From the NCBI GenBank assembly GCA_037131165.1, contig JBAXRO010000002.1:1-64000 (forward strand): a stretch of 64,000 nt of DNA, read 5' to 3'. The DNA is from WLNJ01 sp037131165. Its GTDB lineage: Bacteria > Actinomycetota > Thermoleophilia > Solirubrobacterales > Solirubrobacteraceae. Position 1 is the stretch's first letter; the number at the start of each line of letters is the position of its first letter. The position numbers and the translations under genes are program-made. The notes beneath the pieces are model-generated. The model saw only the letters and a list, made by a program, of their open reading frames with translations. It made no database searches and was not told where the DNA came from. Shown here in pieces: positions 31,917 through 40,766 of this stretch.

Positions 31917-33743
31917 TCAGGGAGTTGCGGGAGCTCCCCCTGTCTGACCGGTGCAGCCCTTGTAGGGGGCCGCGATCACGCAGCGCTCGAGCGGCTTGCC
32001 GAAACCGGCGGGCCATGCTCCAGGGCTTCCGTGAACGAAGAAACGACCGTCGTGGTCACGGTTGTCGACCGTGTCCTCACCTGTCGGGTCGACCGCGCCA
32101 AGACCGGTGCCTCCCGAAGCAGCGGAATCATCGGCGAAGCTCAGCATCCAGAAGTAGGCGTCGCTCAGCTGGCCGGGCATCGTGGAGCTGTACTTCGGAG
32201 TCCCGGTCGGGTTGCAGGTCTGCCACTGGTTGGCGAGGGCAGTGACCTGCGGGAGGTTCCTCCCGATCTCCACCAACGGCTGACCGACCGGCGGCGTGTT
32301 GGCGTAAGTGCCAGAACCGCCGACGCAGTTGCCGGTACCGTCGTTGGAAGTGACGATGTCACGCCCGTTCCGGTTGACGTACGTCGTACCCGCCGTCGGG
32401 TTGAACCATCCCATCGAGTTGCCGAAGATCTTGTTCCACTTCGGGATCGCGGCCTGCTTCATGGTTCCGCAGTCGGCGCTTGTCGCGTTTGCCCCACCGC
32501 ACAGCTTCTTCCAGTTGCCCGAGTCCTTGATCAGGATCTCAGGGTTGATCACCGCAACACCGGCGAGCTTGTTGCCCCAGATGCGGTTCTTGCTGACGTC
32601 GGTCTTCTGCGATCCGAACAGCAGCACGCCGATCCCGGGCGGGTAGGCAGCTCCACCACCGAGGCCACCGGCGTTCAGCGGGAACGGGGCACCCTTGAAG
32701 TAGTTGAAGTTGTTGGCGTAGATGTCGTTGTCGGTGTACTGGTTCTCGGCAGGCGGAGGCCAGTTCTCACCCATGGTGATGTTGGGAACGATGCCCATGC
32801 CGTTGTTGAAGATCCGGCTCTTGGTGATCGTCACGTAGCGGCTGTTCGTGCCCGAGTAACCGAGCTCGTTGCCCCACATCTTGACCCCGGCGATGTACGT
32901 GCGGCTCGCTGTGGTCTGCTTCGGGGTCTCCCCGATGTAGAAGGCGGAGTCGTTGTTGTAGTACGCCTCCGAGTTGATGAACGCACCACCCGCGCTGGTC
33001 CTGGCAAAGATGCCGTAGACGCCGCCGAAAGAGGCGGTGACGTTGTCGACCGTGAAGGTGTCGGCGTAGGTGTACTTGGTGCCTCCGACCGTGACCGTCT
33101 TCGTTCCGAAGCTCTCAGCCTTGCTGAGGGGCGCCTTCGGCTCGAGAACGGTGTTGGCCGTCTCCAGCTGGCGCCAGTACGACTCCGGCACGCCCGAGCG
33201 AACGATCCAGACGCCGTTGCCCTTGTAGTTGGTGACGGTCAGGTTCTTGACCGTGACGCCGACCGCTGCATCGATCGTGATCGCGTTCTCACGCGGAGTG
33301 ACGCCGGCGTAAGGGCCGGATGCGATCGGGGACTCGGAGAGGGTCGCAAGATCGACTACGACCTTGGAGCGATCAGTGGAAGAACCCTGGATCGTCAGGC
33401 CGTCGAACTTGTGGCCCTGCGCGAGGACGAACTCGCGGTAGGTGCCGGGTGACACGGTGATGGTGAAGACGGACTTGTGCTTGGTCGCGTTTGCCGACCC
33501 GGCGTACTCGACCGCCTTCTGGATGGTGCTGAAGCAGTAGTTCTTGTCCGTCTTTGCCCTGGTGTCGTTGATCTTCGACGCGGGCGCCTGGCAGACGCTG
33601 AGCGACTTCTTCGACTTGCCCTTTGACGAATTCACCGTGCCGGGGTTCGCCGGCGGCTCGTAGGCCGATGCTGCCGGGGCGACCGCGAGAGCGGCGAGAG
33701 CCGCAAGCGCTGCCGCGCGGGTTGTCCTGCGTGTGTGGGTCAT
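31917..33743 (-). CDS. secreted right-handed beta-helix protein
   Basis: A 608-residue secreted protein. The signal peptide is residues 1-28 (RRTTRAAALAALAALAVAPAASA). The mature protein has a long parallel beta-helix in pectate-lyase/NosD style: repeated rungs with N-x-x-V/I spacing such as GVTVKNLTVTNYKGNGVWIV, NVTASFGGVYGIFARTSAGG, MWGNELGYSGTNSRYVTI and KNRIWGNKLAGVAVI. It opens with a Cys-containing ATKHKSVFTITVSPGTY block. Such folds bind or degrade polysaccharides, but no lyase active site is identifiable. ATG 33743 has GGAGG upstream. It lies 32 bases downstream of the laccase on the same strand. Confidence 0.8.
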   Translation of the reverse strand: MTHTRRTTRAAALAALAALAVAPAASAYEPPANPGTVNSSKGKSKKSLSVCQAPASKINDTRAKTDKNYCFSTIQKAVEYAGSANATKHKSVFTITVSPGTYREFVLAQGHKFDGLTIQGSSTDRSKVVVDLATLSESPIASGPYAGVTPRENAITIDAAVGVTVKNLTVTNYKGNGVWIVRSGVPESYWRQLETANTVLEPKAPLSKAESFGTKTVTVGGTKYTYADTFTVDNVTASFGGVYGIFARTSAGGAFINSEAYYNNDSAFYIGETPKQTTASRTYIAGVKMWGNELGYSGTNSRYVTITKSRIFNNGMGIVPNITMGENWPPPAENQYTDNDIYANNFNYFKGAPFPLNAGGLGGGAAYPPGIGVLLFGSQKTDVSKNRIWGNKLAGVAVINPEILIKDSGNWKKLCGGANATSADCGTMKQAAIPKWNKIFGNSMGWFNPTAGTTYVNRNGRDIVTSNDGTGNCVGGSGTYANTPPVGQPLVEIGRNLPQVTALANQWQTCNPTGTPKYSSTMPGQLSDAYFWMLSFADDSAASGGTGLGAVDPTGEDTVDNRDHDGRFFVHGSPGAWPAGFGKPLERCVIAAPYKGCTGQTGGAPATP

Positions 33744-33775
33744 GTCGACCGTGTTCCTCCCTCTCCTTGGTTTCA

Positions 33776-34999
33776 TCACGCCTCCACGAGGTACCAACCG
33801 GCCATGCCGGCGTCCATGTGGGCCGCGACGTGGCAATGGTAAAGCCATCGCCCTGGGTTGTCTTCCTTGAACCGGGCGCTCAACGTCTCGCTCGGCCCCA
33901 CTGTGGGGCTGTCCACGAGCATCCCGCCGCTGTCCGGCCAGCGGTGCCCGTGGATGTGGAAGGTGTGGAAATCATTGTTCGAGCCGAACACATGGATGTC
34001 GACCTGATCGCCGACCTTCGACTTCATCGTCGGCGTGTTGCCTGCGAAAGCCCGACCGTTGATCGTGTGGAGCATCTGGCCCTGACGGGTGACCGCGGGC
34101 GCGAAGCTGTGCAGGTGGAGGAAGTGCTCGGAGTCCGGCTTGGGTGCGTCCTTCTCGCGGACCACGATCGAGCCGAACAGGCCGCGGGCCGAGTTGAGCA
34201 CGTGGTTTGGCCCGTGGTCGTGGTACGGCCATGCCCCGACGCTGGTCGGCAGGCACTCCCAGCGGTAGACGAACTCCTCGCCGGGGGCGACGAAGCCACC
34301 GGCCCGGGTGAAGTCCGCGAGGTAGATCCCGTCGTAGTCAGGCGTGTAGCGAACGCCGTGGGGATGCATCGTCAGTGGCTGCTCGAACCGATCGTCGGCA
34401 TTGCGGAAGTGGACCTCGAGAACGTCACCCACCTCGGCCTCGAGCAACGGCCCGGGCATCTCGGGCTTGGCGACAGTGCCGTCCTCATAACGCTTCGGCC
34501 CGGAGAAGCCCGGCTCCATCTCTTGGTAGACGAGCGCCCAGAACGGCCTGAACGATCTCTGCATACCCATCCATGTGTCGAAGCCGACACCCTTGCGCTT
34601 CTTGTTGGAGCCGATCAGGTCGCGGGTCGGGCCGAGCGGATCCCACAAGACCGGGGTTGCCTCGATCCAGTACTCGACGACCGAACCGCCCTCGGCCGGC
34701 TCGGGGACAGGGAAGACGCGATCGGCAGCGGGCGAGGACTCGTCGTCGCCCGCCGCGTAGGTGTCGACGATGTCCCAGCCGACCGGCCGGGAGGCCGGGG
34801 TGGCCGCAGCCTTCGGGCCTCGCCGGCCGGCCTTCGGCCGCTTGAGCGAGGCGGCGGCGGAGTCGAGCTTGTTGACGTCACGCTCGCTGAGGTTCGGCAG
34901 GTCCTTCGCCGTCACGGCGCAGAAGAGACCGGCGGCTCCCGCCCCAAAGCTCAGGAAATCGCGGCGGTCGATCCCACCCTTACGTCTCTCATCCCCCAT
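33776..34999 (-). CDS. two-domain multicopper oxidase (small laccase type), Tat-exported
   Basis: A 407-residue copper oxidase. The N-terminus has a twin-arginine signal (DRRDFLSFGAGAAG). The four copper-binding His clusters are all present: HPHG, YHDHG, HTFHIHGHRW and HCHVAAHMDAGM. The pattern and length match two-domain SLAC-type laccases, which form trimers and oxidise phenols or metal ions such as Fe(II) or Mn(II) with O2. A long Ala/Pro linker follows the signal. A -10-like TACGAT lies 10 nt before the ATG. The gene is divergent from a membrane cupredoxin, with a Fur-family box between them. Confidence 0.9.
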   Translation of the reverse strand: MGDERRKGGIDRRDFLSFGAGAAGLFCAVTAKDLPNLSERDVNKLDSAAASLKRPKAGRRGPKAAATPASRPVGWDIVDTYAAGDDESSPAADRVFPVPEPAEGGSVVEYWIEATPVLWDPLGPTRDLIGSNKKRKGVGFDTWMGMQRSFRPFWALVYQEMEPGFSGPKRYEDGTVAKPEMPGPLLEAEVGDVLEVHFRNADDRFEQPLTMHPHGVRYTPDYDGIYLADFTRAGGFVAPGEEFVYRWECLPTSVGAWPYHDHGPNHVLNSARGLFGSIVVREKDAPKPDSEHFLHLHSFAPAVTRQGQMLHTINGRAFAGNTPTMKSKVGDQVDIHVFGSNNDFHTFHIHGHRWPDSGGMLVDSPTVGPSETLSARFKEDNPGRWLYHCHVAAHMDAGMAGWYLVEA

Positions 35000-35074
35000 C
35001 CTGAACCGGATCGTACACAGGGAGAGGCCTCCGCGCGCCGGATGGCGCAGCGGCGCTCCTGACGGCCCGGGGGC

Positions 35075-35094
35075 GATAACGACAATCATTTTCG
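35075..35094. promoter_or_regulatory. Fur-family binding box
   Basis: Between the divergent laccase and cupredoxin genes, the 19 bases 35075-35093 match the classic Fur consensus at 16 of 19 positions by eye. The 15-bp core at 35080-35094 is a 7-1-7 inverted repeat (CGACAAT C ATTTTCG) with 6 of 7 pairs complementary. In a GC-rich genome an AT-rich dyad of this form is notable. It could bind Fur, Zur or another Fur-family repressor. A TTGACC, a possible -35 box, starts 4 bases after it on the plus strand. Confidence 0.6.
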
Positions 35095-35156
35095 TCCTTG
35101 ACCTGACTGGGTGATTGCGGGACTGGACAAGTGCCGCTTTCGAGTCCGGTCGCGGG

Positions 35157-35162
35157 TAAGCT
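35157..35162 (+). promoter_or_regulatory. -10 element for leaderless cupredoxin gene
   Basis: TAAGCT is followed after 8 nt by the ATG at 35171. It supports that start over an upstream in-frame start at 35111. Confidence 0.5.
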
Positions 35163-35170
35163 TCCGCGCT

Positions 35171-35926
35171 ATGTCCCAGAAGTCAATGCGCTCAATGGCC
35201 ATCGTCCTGCTGGCAGCACTGCTCGTCGGAGGCGTCTGCCTGATGGTCCTCGACGTGGCCGGGGCTAAGCCGGCGAAGGCCGCGGCCGTCGCCGACATCG
35301 ACGTGAGCCTGCTCGGCGACGAGAACGACGGCAACTACTTCTGGGAGGGGCAGAAGGAGGCCTGGGAGAAGGACGCAGACGCTCTCTCCGTCCAGTCCGG
35401 TCAGGCAAGGATCTTCTTCGTCTGGCCGCCGAACAACGGCTCGCACGACGTCAAGTTGCGCAAGTCGCAGAGCACGCCGGGCCTCACCTTCCCGGTCTCG
35501 GTCCTTCACCAGAACTACGGGACCGAGGACGAGCGCTGGCCCGCAGGGGGCTGGAAGCCCGGGAAGGCGGGCACGTACGCCCTCTACTGCTCGAAGCACA
35601 CCGGCATGAAGATGCGCGTGATCGTCAAGGGCTTCGCGAGCCGGCTCGCGCCCGAGACCAAGCGAGGCACCGTCAAGCGGGGAGCGAAGGCCGTGTACTC
35701 GAACGTCCGGGCCAACGTCCCCGCCAGGGCCACCGTGCGGATGGTCGCCTGCCGCAACTCGAGCTGCTCAAGCAGCCGCGGCATCTACCGCAAGGACTTC
35801 AACCTCCGGGCAGGCAATAACCGCCTTCGCCTCGGACTCGCCAGCGGGCTCGCACCGGGCCGCTACCAGGTCCAGGTCGTCACCCAAGCCGAAACCTTGC
35901 GCTCGGGATTCGTCGTCAACCGCTGA
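35171..35926 (+). CDS. membrane-anchored or secreted cupredoxin-domain protein
   Basis: A 251-residue protein with an N-terminal signal or anchor (SMAIVLLAALLVGGVCLMVLD), then a plastocyanin-like domain. The type 1 copper ligands are visible as His in NGSHDVKL and the Cys-x-x-His-x-x-Met cluster in YCSKHTGMKM. A C-terminal Arg-rich beta domain (ARATVRMVACRNSSC ... RYQVQVVT) follows, with an extra Cys pair. It should carry electrons or copper outside the membrane. It is divergent from a copper oxidase and shares its Fur-family box, so the two may function together. Confidence 0.8.
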   Translation: MSQKSMRSMAIVLLAALLVGGVCLMVLDVAGAKPAKAAAVADIDVSLLGDENDGNYFWEGQKEAWEKDADALSVQSGQARIFFVWPPNNGSHDVKLRKSQSTPGLTFPVSVLHQNYGTEDERWPAGGWKPGKAGTYALYCSKHTGMKMRVIVKGFASRLAPETKRGTVKRGAKAVYSNVRANVPARATVRMVACRNSSCSSSRGIYRKDFNLRAGNNRLRLGLASGLAPGRYQVQVVTQAETLRSGFVVNR

Positions 35927-36122
35927 GCGCGAAGCGCAGGCGATCGGTGACGGCGACCGCGTCGAAGTCAAGAGCGTTGGCGGCCGCCGAGACCTACCGG
36001 ATCGCGGCCGACCCGACCGACATCCGCAGTCTCTGACCCCGGAGCGGGCAAGGCCCGCTGGAGCGAAGGAACCCCGAAGGGCGGCACCCAGCTGCCGCCA
36101 TTCTCTTGGCCCGTGTTAGTAT

Positions 36123-36138
36123 GTGAGTGCTTACTCAC
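36123..36138. promoter_or_regulatory. palindromic operator of the TetR regulator
   Basis: A perfect 6-bp inverted repeat with a 4-nt spacer (GTGAGT-GCTT-ACTCAC) just downstream of the -10-like TAGTAT at 36117-36122. TetR repressors often bind such palindromes over their own promoter, so autoregulation of the tetR-MFS pair is likely. Confidence 0.65.
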
Positions 36139-36755
36139 TTAGCCTGCCCGCCTTGCCTCAAACCCAATCGCATCCCACCACTCCGCCGAATGCCCGGACC
36201 GGGCGGCGCCGCACCCGCTCGACCGCGGCCGAACGACGCCGCGAACTCATCGAGGTTGCTCGCGCGCACTTCGCCGAGCGCGGCTACTTCGGCACCCCGA
36301 CCCTCGCGATCGCCGAGGACGCCGGCATCAGCCAGGCCTACCTGTTCCGACTCTTCCCGACCAAGCAGGACCTCTTCGCGGCCTGCGTCGAGCGATGCAT
36401 CGCCCTGACGAACGATGCCTTCGAGGCCGGTGCCGCCAAGCCCTTGGCGGGCGAGAGCCCGCTCGAGGCGATGGGCCGCGCCTACCGTGACCTCTTGTCG
36501 AGCGACCCGGCCGTGCTCCTCGGTCAGCTGCACGCGAACGCAGCCGCCCCGCGCGAGCCGAAGATCAGGGAGGCGATCCGCTCCGGTTGGGCCGACCTCT
36601 ATTCAACGGTCGAGCGGATCTCCGGGGCCCAACCCGAGGAGATCAAGGCCTTCTTCGCACACGGAATGCTGCTGAACGTCGTCGCGGCGGTCGGCTTCAA
36701 CGAAATCAACGAGCCGTGGGCGATCGCCCTCGGCAGACAGGAGCAGGACTGCTGA
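36123..36755 (+). CDS. TetR-family transcriptional regulator
   Basis: A protein of up to 210 residues with an N-terminal TetR DNA-binding domain (ERRRELIEVARAHFAERGYFG ... LAIAEDAGISQAYLFRLFPTKQDLF, helix-turn-helix), then a ligand-binding helical domain. It probably represses itself and the MFS pump that starts at its stop codon (TGATG). The start is uncertain: GTG 36123 would lie in the operator palindrome; TTG 36153, seven bases after TAGCCT, is a credible alternative. The ligand is likely a toxic small molecule exported by the pump. Confidence 0.9.
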   Translation: MSAYSLSLPALPQTQSHPTTPPNARTGRRRTRSTAAERRRELIEVARAHFAERGYFGTPTLAIAEDAGISQAYLFRLFPTKQDLFAACVERCIALTNDAFEAGAAKPLAGESPLEAMGRAYRDLLSSDPAVLLGQLHANAAAPREPKIREAIRSGWADLYSTVERISGAQPEEIKAFFAHGMLLNVVAAVGFNEINEPWAIALGRQEQDC

Positions 36756-38248
36756 TGGCAACCACCGATCACACGGCAGCACTCGAACAGGCCGAGGTCG
36801 AGCTCCACGAAGAGCCGAAGGGTCACCCGGGATGGACGCTCGCCCTCGTCTCGATCGCCCTGTTCATGGTCACCCTCGACAACCTCGTCGTCGGGGTGGC
36901 GCTGCCGAGCATCCGCGAGGACCTCGGAGCGGGGCTCGAGGCGCTCGAGTGGACAGTCAACGCCTACACCCTCTCCTATGCCGTGTTCCTGATGCCGGCG
37001 GCGGCACTCGGCGACCGATTCGGTCGCAAGCGGATGTTCCTCCTCGGCATGACCGTCTTCACCGCAGCGAGCCTGCTGGCCGCAGTCGCGCCGAGCATCG
37101 ACGCGCTCGTCGCCGCACGGGCAGTGCAAGGGTTCGGAGCGGCGATCGTCACCCCGCTGACCCTGACCCTGCTCGCCGAGGCTTTTCCCGGTGAGAAGCG
37201 GGGCCTCGCCCTGGGCATCTGGTCCGGGGTCAGCGGCCTCGGGGTCGCGCTCGGCCCAGTGGTCGGCGGAGCGGTGATCGAGGGCGCTGGCTCGTGGCAG
37301 TGGATCTTCGGCATCAACATCCCGATCGGGGTGGCGTTAATCGCCCTGACCGTCTGGAAGCTCGTCGAGAGCCGCGGCGAGACGAGGCCGCTCGACCTGC
37401 CCGGGATCGCCCTCGCAGGCCTCGGCCTGCTGGGAGTGACCGACGCTGTCGTCCGCGGCGAGGGTGTCGGCTGGGGCGAGCCCGAGATCCTGATCCCGGG
37501 ACTGGGCGGGGTCGCCCTGCTGATCGCCTTCGTCCTCTGGGAACTGAGGACGCCCGAGCCGATGCTGCCGATGAGGTTCTTCCGCTCGCGCGGCTTCACA
37601 GCCACGAACATCGTCAGCTTCGCGATGTTCTTCGGGGTGTTCGGCTCGATCTTCTACCTCAGCCAGTTCTTCCAGACCGGACAGGGCTACAGCCCGCTCG
37701 AGTCCGGCCTGAGGACGCTGCCGTGGACGGCCATGCCGATCGCCGTGGCTCCGATCGCGGGCATCCTCAGCGACAAGGTCGGCCCGCGACCGCTGATGTC
37801 GCTGGGCCTCGCACTGCAGGCCATCGCGATCAGCTGGCTGGCAGTCGTCTCCGAGCCGACCACTCCCTACAGCTCGCTGATCCTGCCGTTCATCATCGCC
37901 GGCATCGGGATGTCGCTCGTCTTCGCTCCCGCAGCAAACTCGGTGCTCGCAAGCGTCCGCCAGAGCGAAAGCGGCCTGGCCTCCGGGGCGACCAACACGA
38001 TCCGCGAAGTCGGCGGAGTGATGGGAGTCAGCATGCTCGGAGTGTTCTTCGCGGCGAACGGCTCCTACGACAGCCCGCAGGCCTACACCGACGGAGTCGT
38101 CGCCGCACTGCCGCTCGGAGCGGCAGTGCTCGCGATCGGCGCCGTGGCGGCACTGTTCGTACCGAGCCTGAAGGCGATGAGGGCCACCGCAGACGAACTC
38201 GCCGCCGAGGAGGCCTCCGAGAGGCGGGCCGCGGCCGAGGCTGGCTGA
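36755..38248 (+). CDS. MFS multidrug transporter (DHA2, 14 TM)
   Basis: A 497-residue efflux protein of the DHA2 (EmrB/QacA) group. It has the helix-1 to helix-3 motifs (MVTLDNLVVGVALPSIREDL, WTVNAYTLSYAVFLMPAAALGDRFGRKRMF) and 14 predicted helices. It should be a proton-driven pump for hydrophobic drugs or antibiotics. It overlaps the TetR stop by one base (TGATG), so it is co-translated with its likely repressor. A charged Ala/Glu-rich tail follows the last helix. Confidence 0.93.
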   Translation: MATTDHTAALEQAEVELHEEPKGHPGWTLALVSIALFMVTLDNLVVGVALPSIREDLGAGLEALEWTVNAYTLSYAVFLMPAAALGDRFGRKRMFLLGMTVFTAASLLAAVAPSIDALVAARAVQGFGAAIVTPLTLTLLAEAFPGEKRGLALGIWSGVSGLGVALGPVVGGAVIEGAGSWQWIFGINIPIGVALIALTVWKLVESRGETRPLDLPGIALAGLGLLGVTDAVVRGEGVGWGEPEILIPGLGGVALLIAFVLWELRTPEPMLPMRFFRSRGFTATNIVSFAMFFGVFGSIFYLSQFFQTGQGYSPLESGLRTLPWTAMPIAVAPIAGILSDKVGPRPLMSLGLALQAIAISWLAVVSEPTTPYSSLILPFIIAGIGMSLVFAPAANSVLASVRQSESGLASGATNTIREVGGVMGVSMLGVFFAANGSYDSPQAYTDGVVAALPLGAAVLAIGAVAALFVPSLKAMRATADELAAEEASERRAAAEAG

Positions 38249-38252
38249 ACGA

Positions 38253-40289
38253 TCAGCGCCTGACGTATGTGGCGGTCAGGCTCGTATCGCGGTCGGGCAT
38301 CGTGACCTGCCTGCTCGCCGAGCGCGAGCCGTCCGACCACTTCGAGAAGCGGTAGCTGCGACCGCCGACCGTCGCCGTCTTCGGCACCGACAGAGCGGAG
38401 CGGAAGCCGACCGCGGTCGGGCGCGGGCCGGTCACGGTACGACCCGCCCAGCCGATGTCGATGCCGGCGGGGCTGGTGGCGAGCCTCAAGGTCCGAAGCT
38501 TCGGGTCGACCCGCAAGGCCGAGGTTGCGGTCCTGCCCTCAAGGGTCGTGGCGGTGAGCCTGACCTCGTACCAGGAGTCGGCATCGTGATCGCGGGGGGT
38601 TCCGAAGCTGCCGACCGTCCCGTTGAAGCCGGTCAGGTAGTGCTCATGAGAGCCGTGGTGGAGGAGCACCGTCCAATTGAGGGCGCTCGGCCTGATCGGC
38701 ACGCCGTCCACCGTTGCCGACCCGACGAGCCGGACGGTACCCCCGCCGACAGCCTTGGCCGTCGGCCCCGGCGAGGAGATCGTGACGGCCGGCAGGGCCA
38801 AGCCCACGTTGACCGGCAGCCAATCCGAACCGGACTCGTCGCCGTCGGAGACGGTGACTCGGACTTGGTACGAGCCCGGGACCGAATAGGCGTGGGTCGG
38901 TGTCGCCTCGGTCGAGGTGGTGCCGTCGCCGAAATCCCAGAGATAGCTCAGCCCCGCCGAGTCGGCGTCCGCAACACGGGAGTCGAACCTCGCCGACAGC
39001 CCGTCCACGGTGACCTTCGGGCGGGGCCATGGCCTCTGCCCCCCGGCAGCGGGCCCGAGGACCCAAACCCGCCCGGGCTCGAGACCGTTCGCAGTGAAGC
39101 CGGCCTCGACCAGGGCGACTCCGCCGCCGGGCCCGCCGGTGACGTCGACGACGGCATCGAGATTGGAGAGCAGCGGCGTAGTGCCGAGGCCGGGCTTGGC
39201 GAGGTCGAGCAGAGCGAGCGTGCCGACTGCGTAATCGCCGAGCACCAGGCGTCCGCTCATCTCCGCCGGCCATGAGCCGCCGAGCAGCGGGCCCGCCATG
39301 ATCGCGCCGCCGTTGGGGCCGTGGGCGTACTCGAAGAGCGGTCCCGTCTGGGACCCGGGATCGACCGCCCGGCAGGCGGAGCGGTTGGAGTAGCCCGGGG
39401 TCGGGTGGTTGCCCTCGCGGCACGGCCAGCCGTAGCTGCGGCCCGCCTCGGCGAGGTTCAGCTCTTCCCAGGCCTCAAAGCCGACATCGCCGACAGCCAC
39501 CCGGCCGTCGGGCAGCAGGCTGAAGCGGAAGGGATTGCGAAAGCCCTTCGACCAAACCTTCGTGCACGAGCGCCTGAGGTCGGTGACCGACCGGCAGAAG
39601 CGATGACCGGGAAGGCCGCGACCGTTGCGGTCCACTCGGAGGATCGCCCCGCTCATCACGTTCGGATCGAGCGCCCTCATGATCGTCGAGGAGGTGGAGC
39701 CGGGGGTGACCCCGTCGCCGACCCCGACCCAAAGGGTGCCGTCGGACCCGGCCCGGACCGTGCCGATGCTGTGCGAGAAGCCATCGGATGGGATGCAATC
39801 CACCGACAGCCCGGGCTTAGGGCATGACTTGAGGCTCGAACTGCCGAGAATCACGCGCTCACCGGAGACCACGCTCGCCCCAGCGCCAACGGTTATCCGC
39901 GTCAGACGGTTGACCTTCGGATCGGCGGTGCGAGAGGGATCCGGGTCGTAGGTGTACAGCAGGTAGAGGAACCCGTTGCTGGCGAAGTCCGAGTCGGTCG
40001 CGATCCCGAGGAGGCCGCGATCGACGTGGGTCGCGACATGGCCGGAGATGTCAGCCAACAGCCTCGCGCGCGGCGCCTCGCCCGGAAGGACCACCTTGAC
40101 GGTCCCCTGCTTCTCGGCGACGAACACCCGGCCGTCCGGAGCGAAGGCGACCGCGGTCGGGGCTTGTAGGCCGCTCGCGACCGTCCTCGCCTCGAGGGTC
40201 GGCGGGATCGAGGGGGCCGCAGGGGCCGTGGAGGGCACCAGTGCGAGGGCGACGAGAGCCGCCAAGGTCGGGACTGAAGCTCTCCTCAT
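38253..40289 (-). CDS. secreted glucose/sorbosone dehydrogenase-like protein with PKD domain
   Basis: A 678-residue secreted protein. After a signal peptide (RRASVPTLAALVALALVPSTAPAA) comes a six-bladed sugar-dehydrogenase propeller (GSDH, PQQ-type): ASGLQAPTAVAFAPDGRVFVAEK, VDRGLLGIA, SDGFSHSIGTVRAGSDGTLWVGVGD, WSKGFRNPFRFSLLPDGRV, GDVGFEAWEELN. A PKD domain follows (YLWDFGDGTTSTEATPTHAY), then a C-terminal beta domain with repeat RSYRFSKWSDGSRS. It may oxidise a sugar or simply bind glycans. Convergent with the MFS gene by 4 bases. Confidence 0.85.
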   Translation of the reverse strand: MRRASVPTLAALVALALVPSTAPAAPSIPPTLEARTVASGLQAPTAVAFAPDGRVFVAEKQGTVKVVLPGEAPRARLLADISGHVATHVDRGLLGIATDSDFASNGFLYLLYTYDPDPSRTADPKVNRLTRITVGAGASVVSGERVILGSSSLKSCPKPGLSVDCIPSDGFSHSIGTVRAGSDGTLWVGVGDGVTPGSTSSTIMRALDPNVMSGAILRVDRNGRGLPGHRFCRSVTDLRRSCTKVWSKGFRNPFRFSLLPDGRVAVGDVGFEAWEELNLAEAGRSYGWPCREGNHPTPGYSNRSACRAVDPGSQTGPLFEYAHGPNGGAIMAGPLLGGSWPAEMSGRLVLGDYAVGTLALLDLAKPGLGTTPLLSNLDAVVDVTGGPGGGVALVEAGFTANGLEPGRVWVLGPAAGGQRPWPRPKVTVDGLSARFDSRVADADSAGLSYLWDFGDGTTSTEATPTHAYSVPGSYQVRVTVSDGDESGSDWLPVNVGLALPAVTISSPGPTAKAVGGGTVRLVGSATVDGVPIRPSALNWTVLLHHGSHEHYLTGFNGTVGSFGTPRDHDADSWYEVRLTATTLEGRTATSALRVDPKLRTLRLATSPAGIDIGWAGRTVTGPRPTAVGFRSALSVPKTATVGGRSYRFSKWSDGSRSASRQVTMPDRDTSLTATYVRR

Positions 40290-40442
40290 CAGCGCTACAA
40301 GGGTAATCGCGCCCGATGGGCCGGGCGCAGGTCGGACTCGGAGCTGCGGGATTCCCGCGACGAGCGAACGTAGGGATTCGGGTGGCGGCCCGGAGCGCAA
40401 TCGGGCAGATTGGTCATGGACTCCCCGGAAGCACTTGCCCCC

Positions 40443-40649
40443 ATGACCTCACTCTCGATCCAAATTCCGACGCACTTGGCAGTCAGGCTCGACCGGATTG
40501 CCGCCGAGCGCCGCACGAGCCGCGAGGCACTCGCCCGCGACCTCCTGGCGGGCGTCGTCGACCGGGAGACCGAGCGAGTCGCCAGCGAACTGAGGCGGAT
40601 GCAGTTCCGTCGGCGCAGCGCTCCGGTCGCCTACGGCAACGGCCGCTGA
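40443..40649 (+). CDS. small ribbon-helix-helix protein
   Basis: A 68-residue protein with a ribbon-helix-helix look (strand SLSIQIPTHLAVRLDRIA, then SREALARDLLAGVV) and a basic Arg-rich tail. Such proteins are CopG/Arc-type DNA-binding regulators or antitoxins. No obvious toxin gene adjoins it: the next 117 bases hold no gene I can support, and the next gene is convergent. ATG 40443 has GGAAG about 10 bases upstream; ATG 40416 is possible. Function uncertain. Confidence 0.6.
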   Translation: MTSLSIQIPTHLAVRLDRIAAERRTSREALARDLLAGVVDRETERVASELRRMQFRRRSAPVAYGNGR

Positions 40650-40766
40650 GCGCCGTCAGTCGCCTCGAATCGAGCCACGCCAGCGGCGATCGTCTTCACT
40701 CCGGCCGTCAGGGCGGAGCGGCAGATCGCGAAGGCCGCCGCGATCACAACGCGGTCGGCAGCCGGC

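Noticed and set aside
35927..36060. Possible 29-residue remnant ending at about 36036, plus a hairpin at 36043-36059
   Set aside because: The frame has no ribosome site or known motif, and the hairpin (AGCGGGC/GCCCGCT) has no T-tail, so neither is called as a gene or terminator.
40650..40766. In-frame continuation after the stop of the small ribbon-helix-helix gene
   Set aside because: The frame stays open, but the sequence has no start signal and later runs antisense to the phosphofructokinase gene; GC-rich DNA often leaves such frames open.
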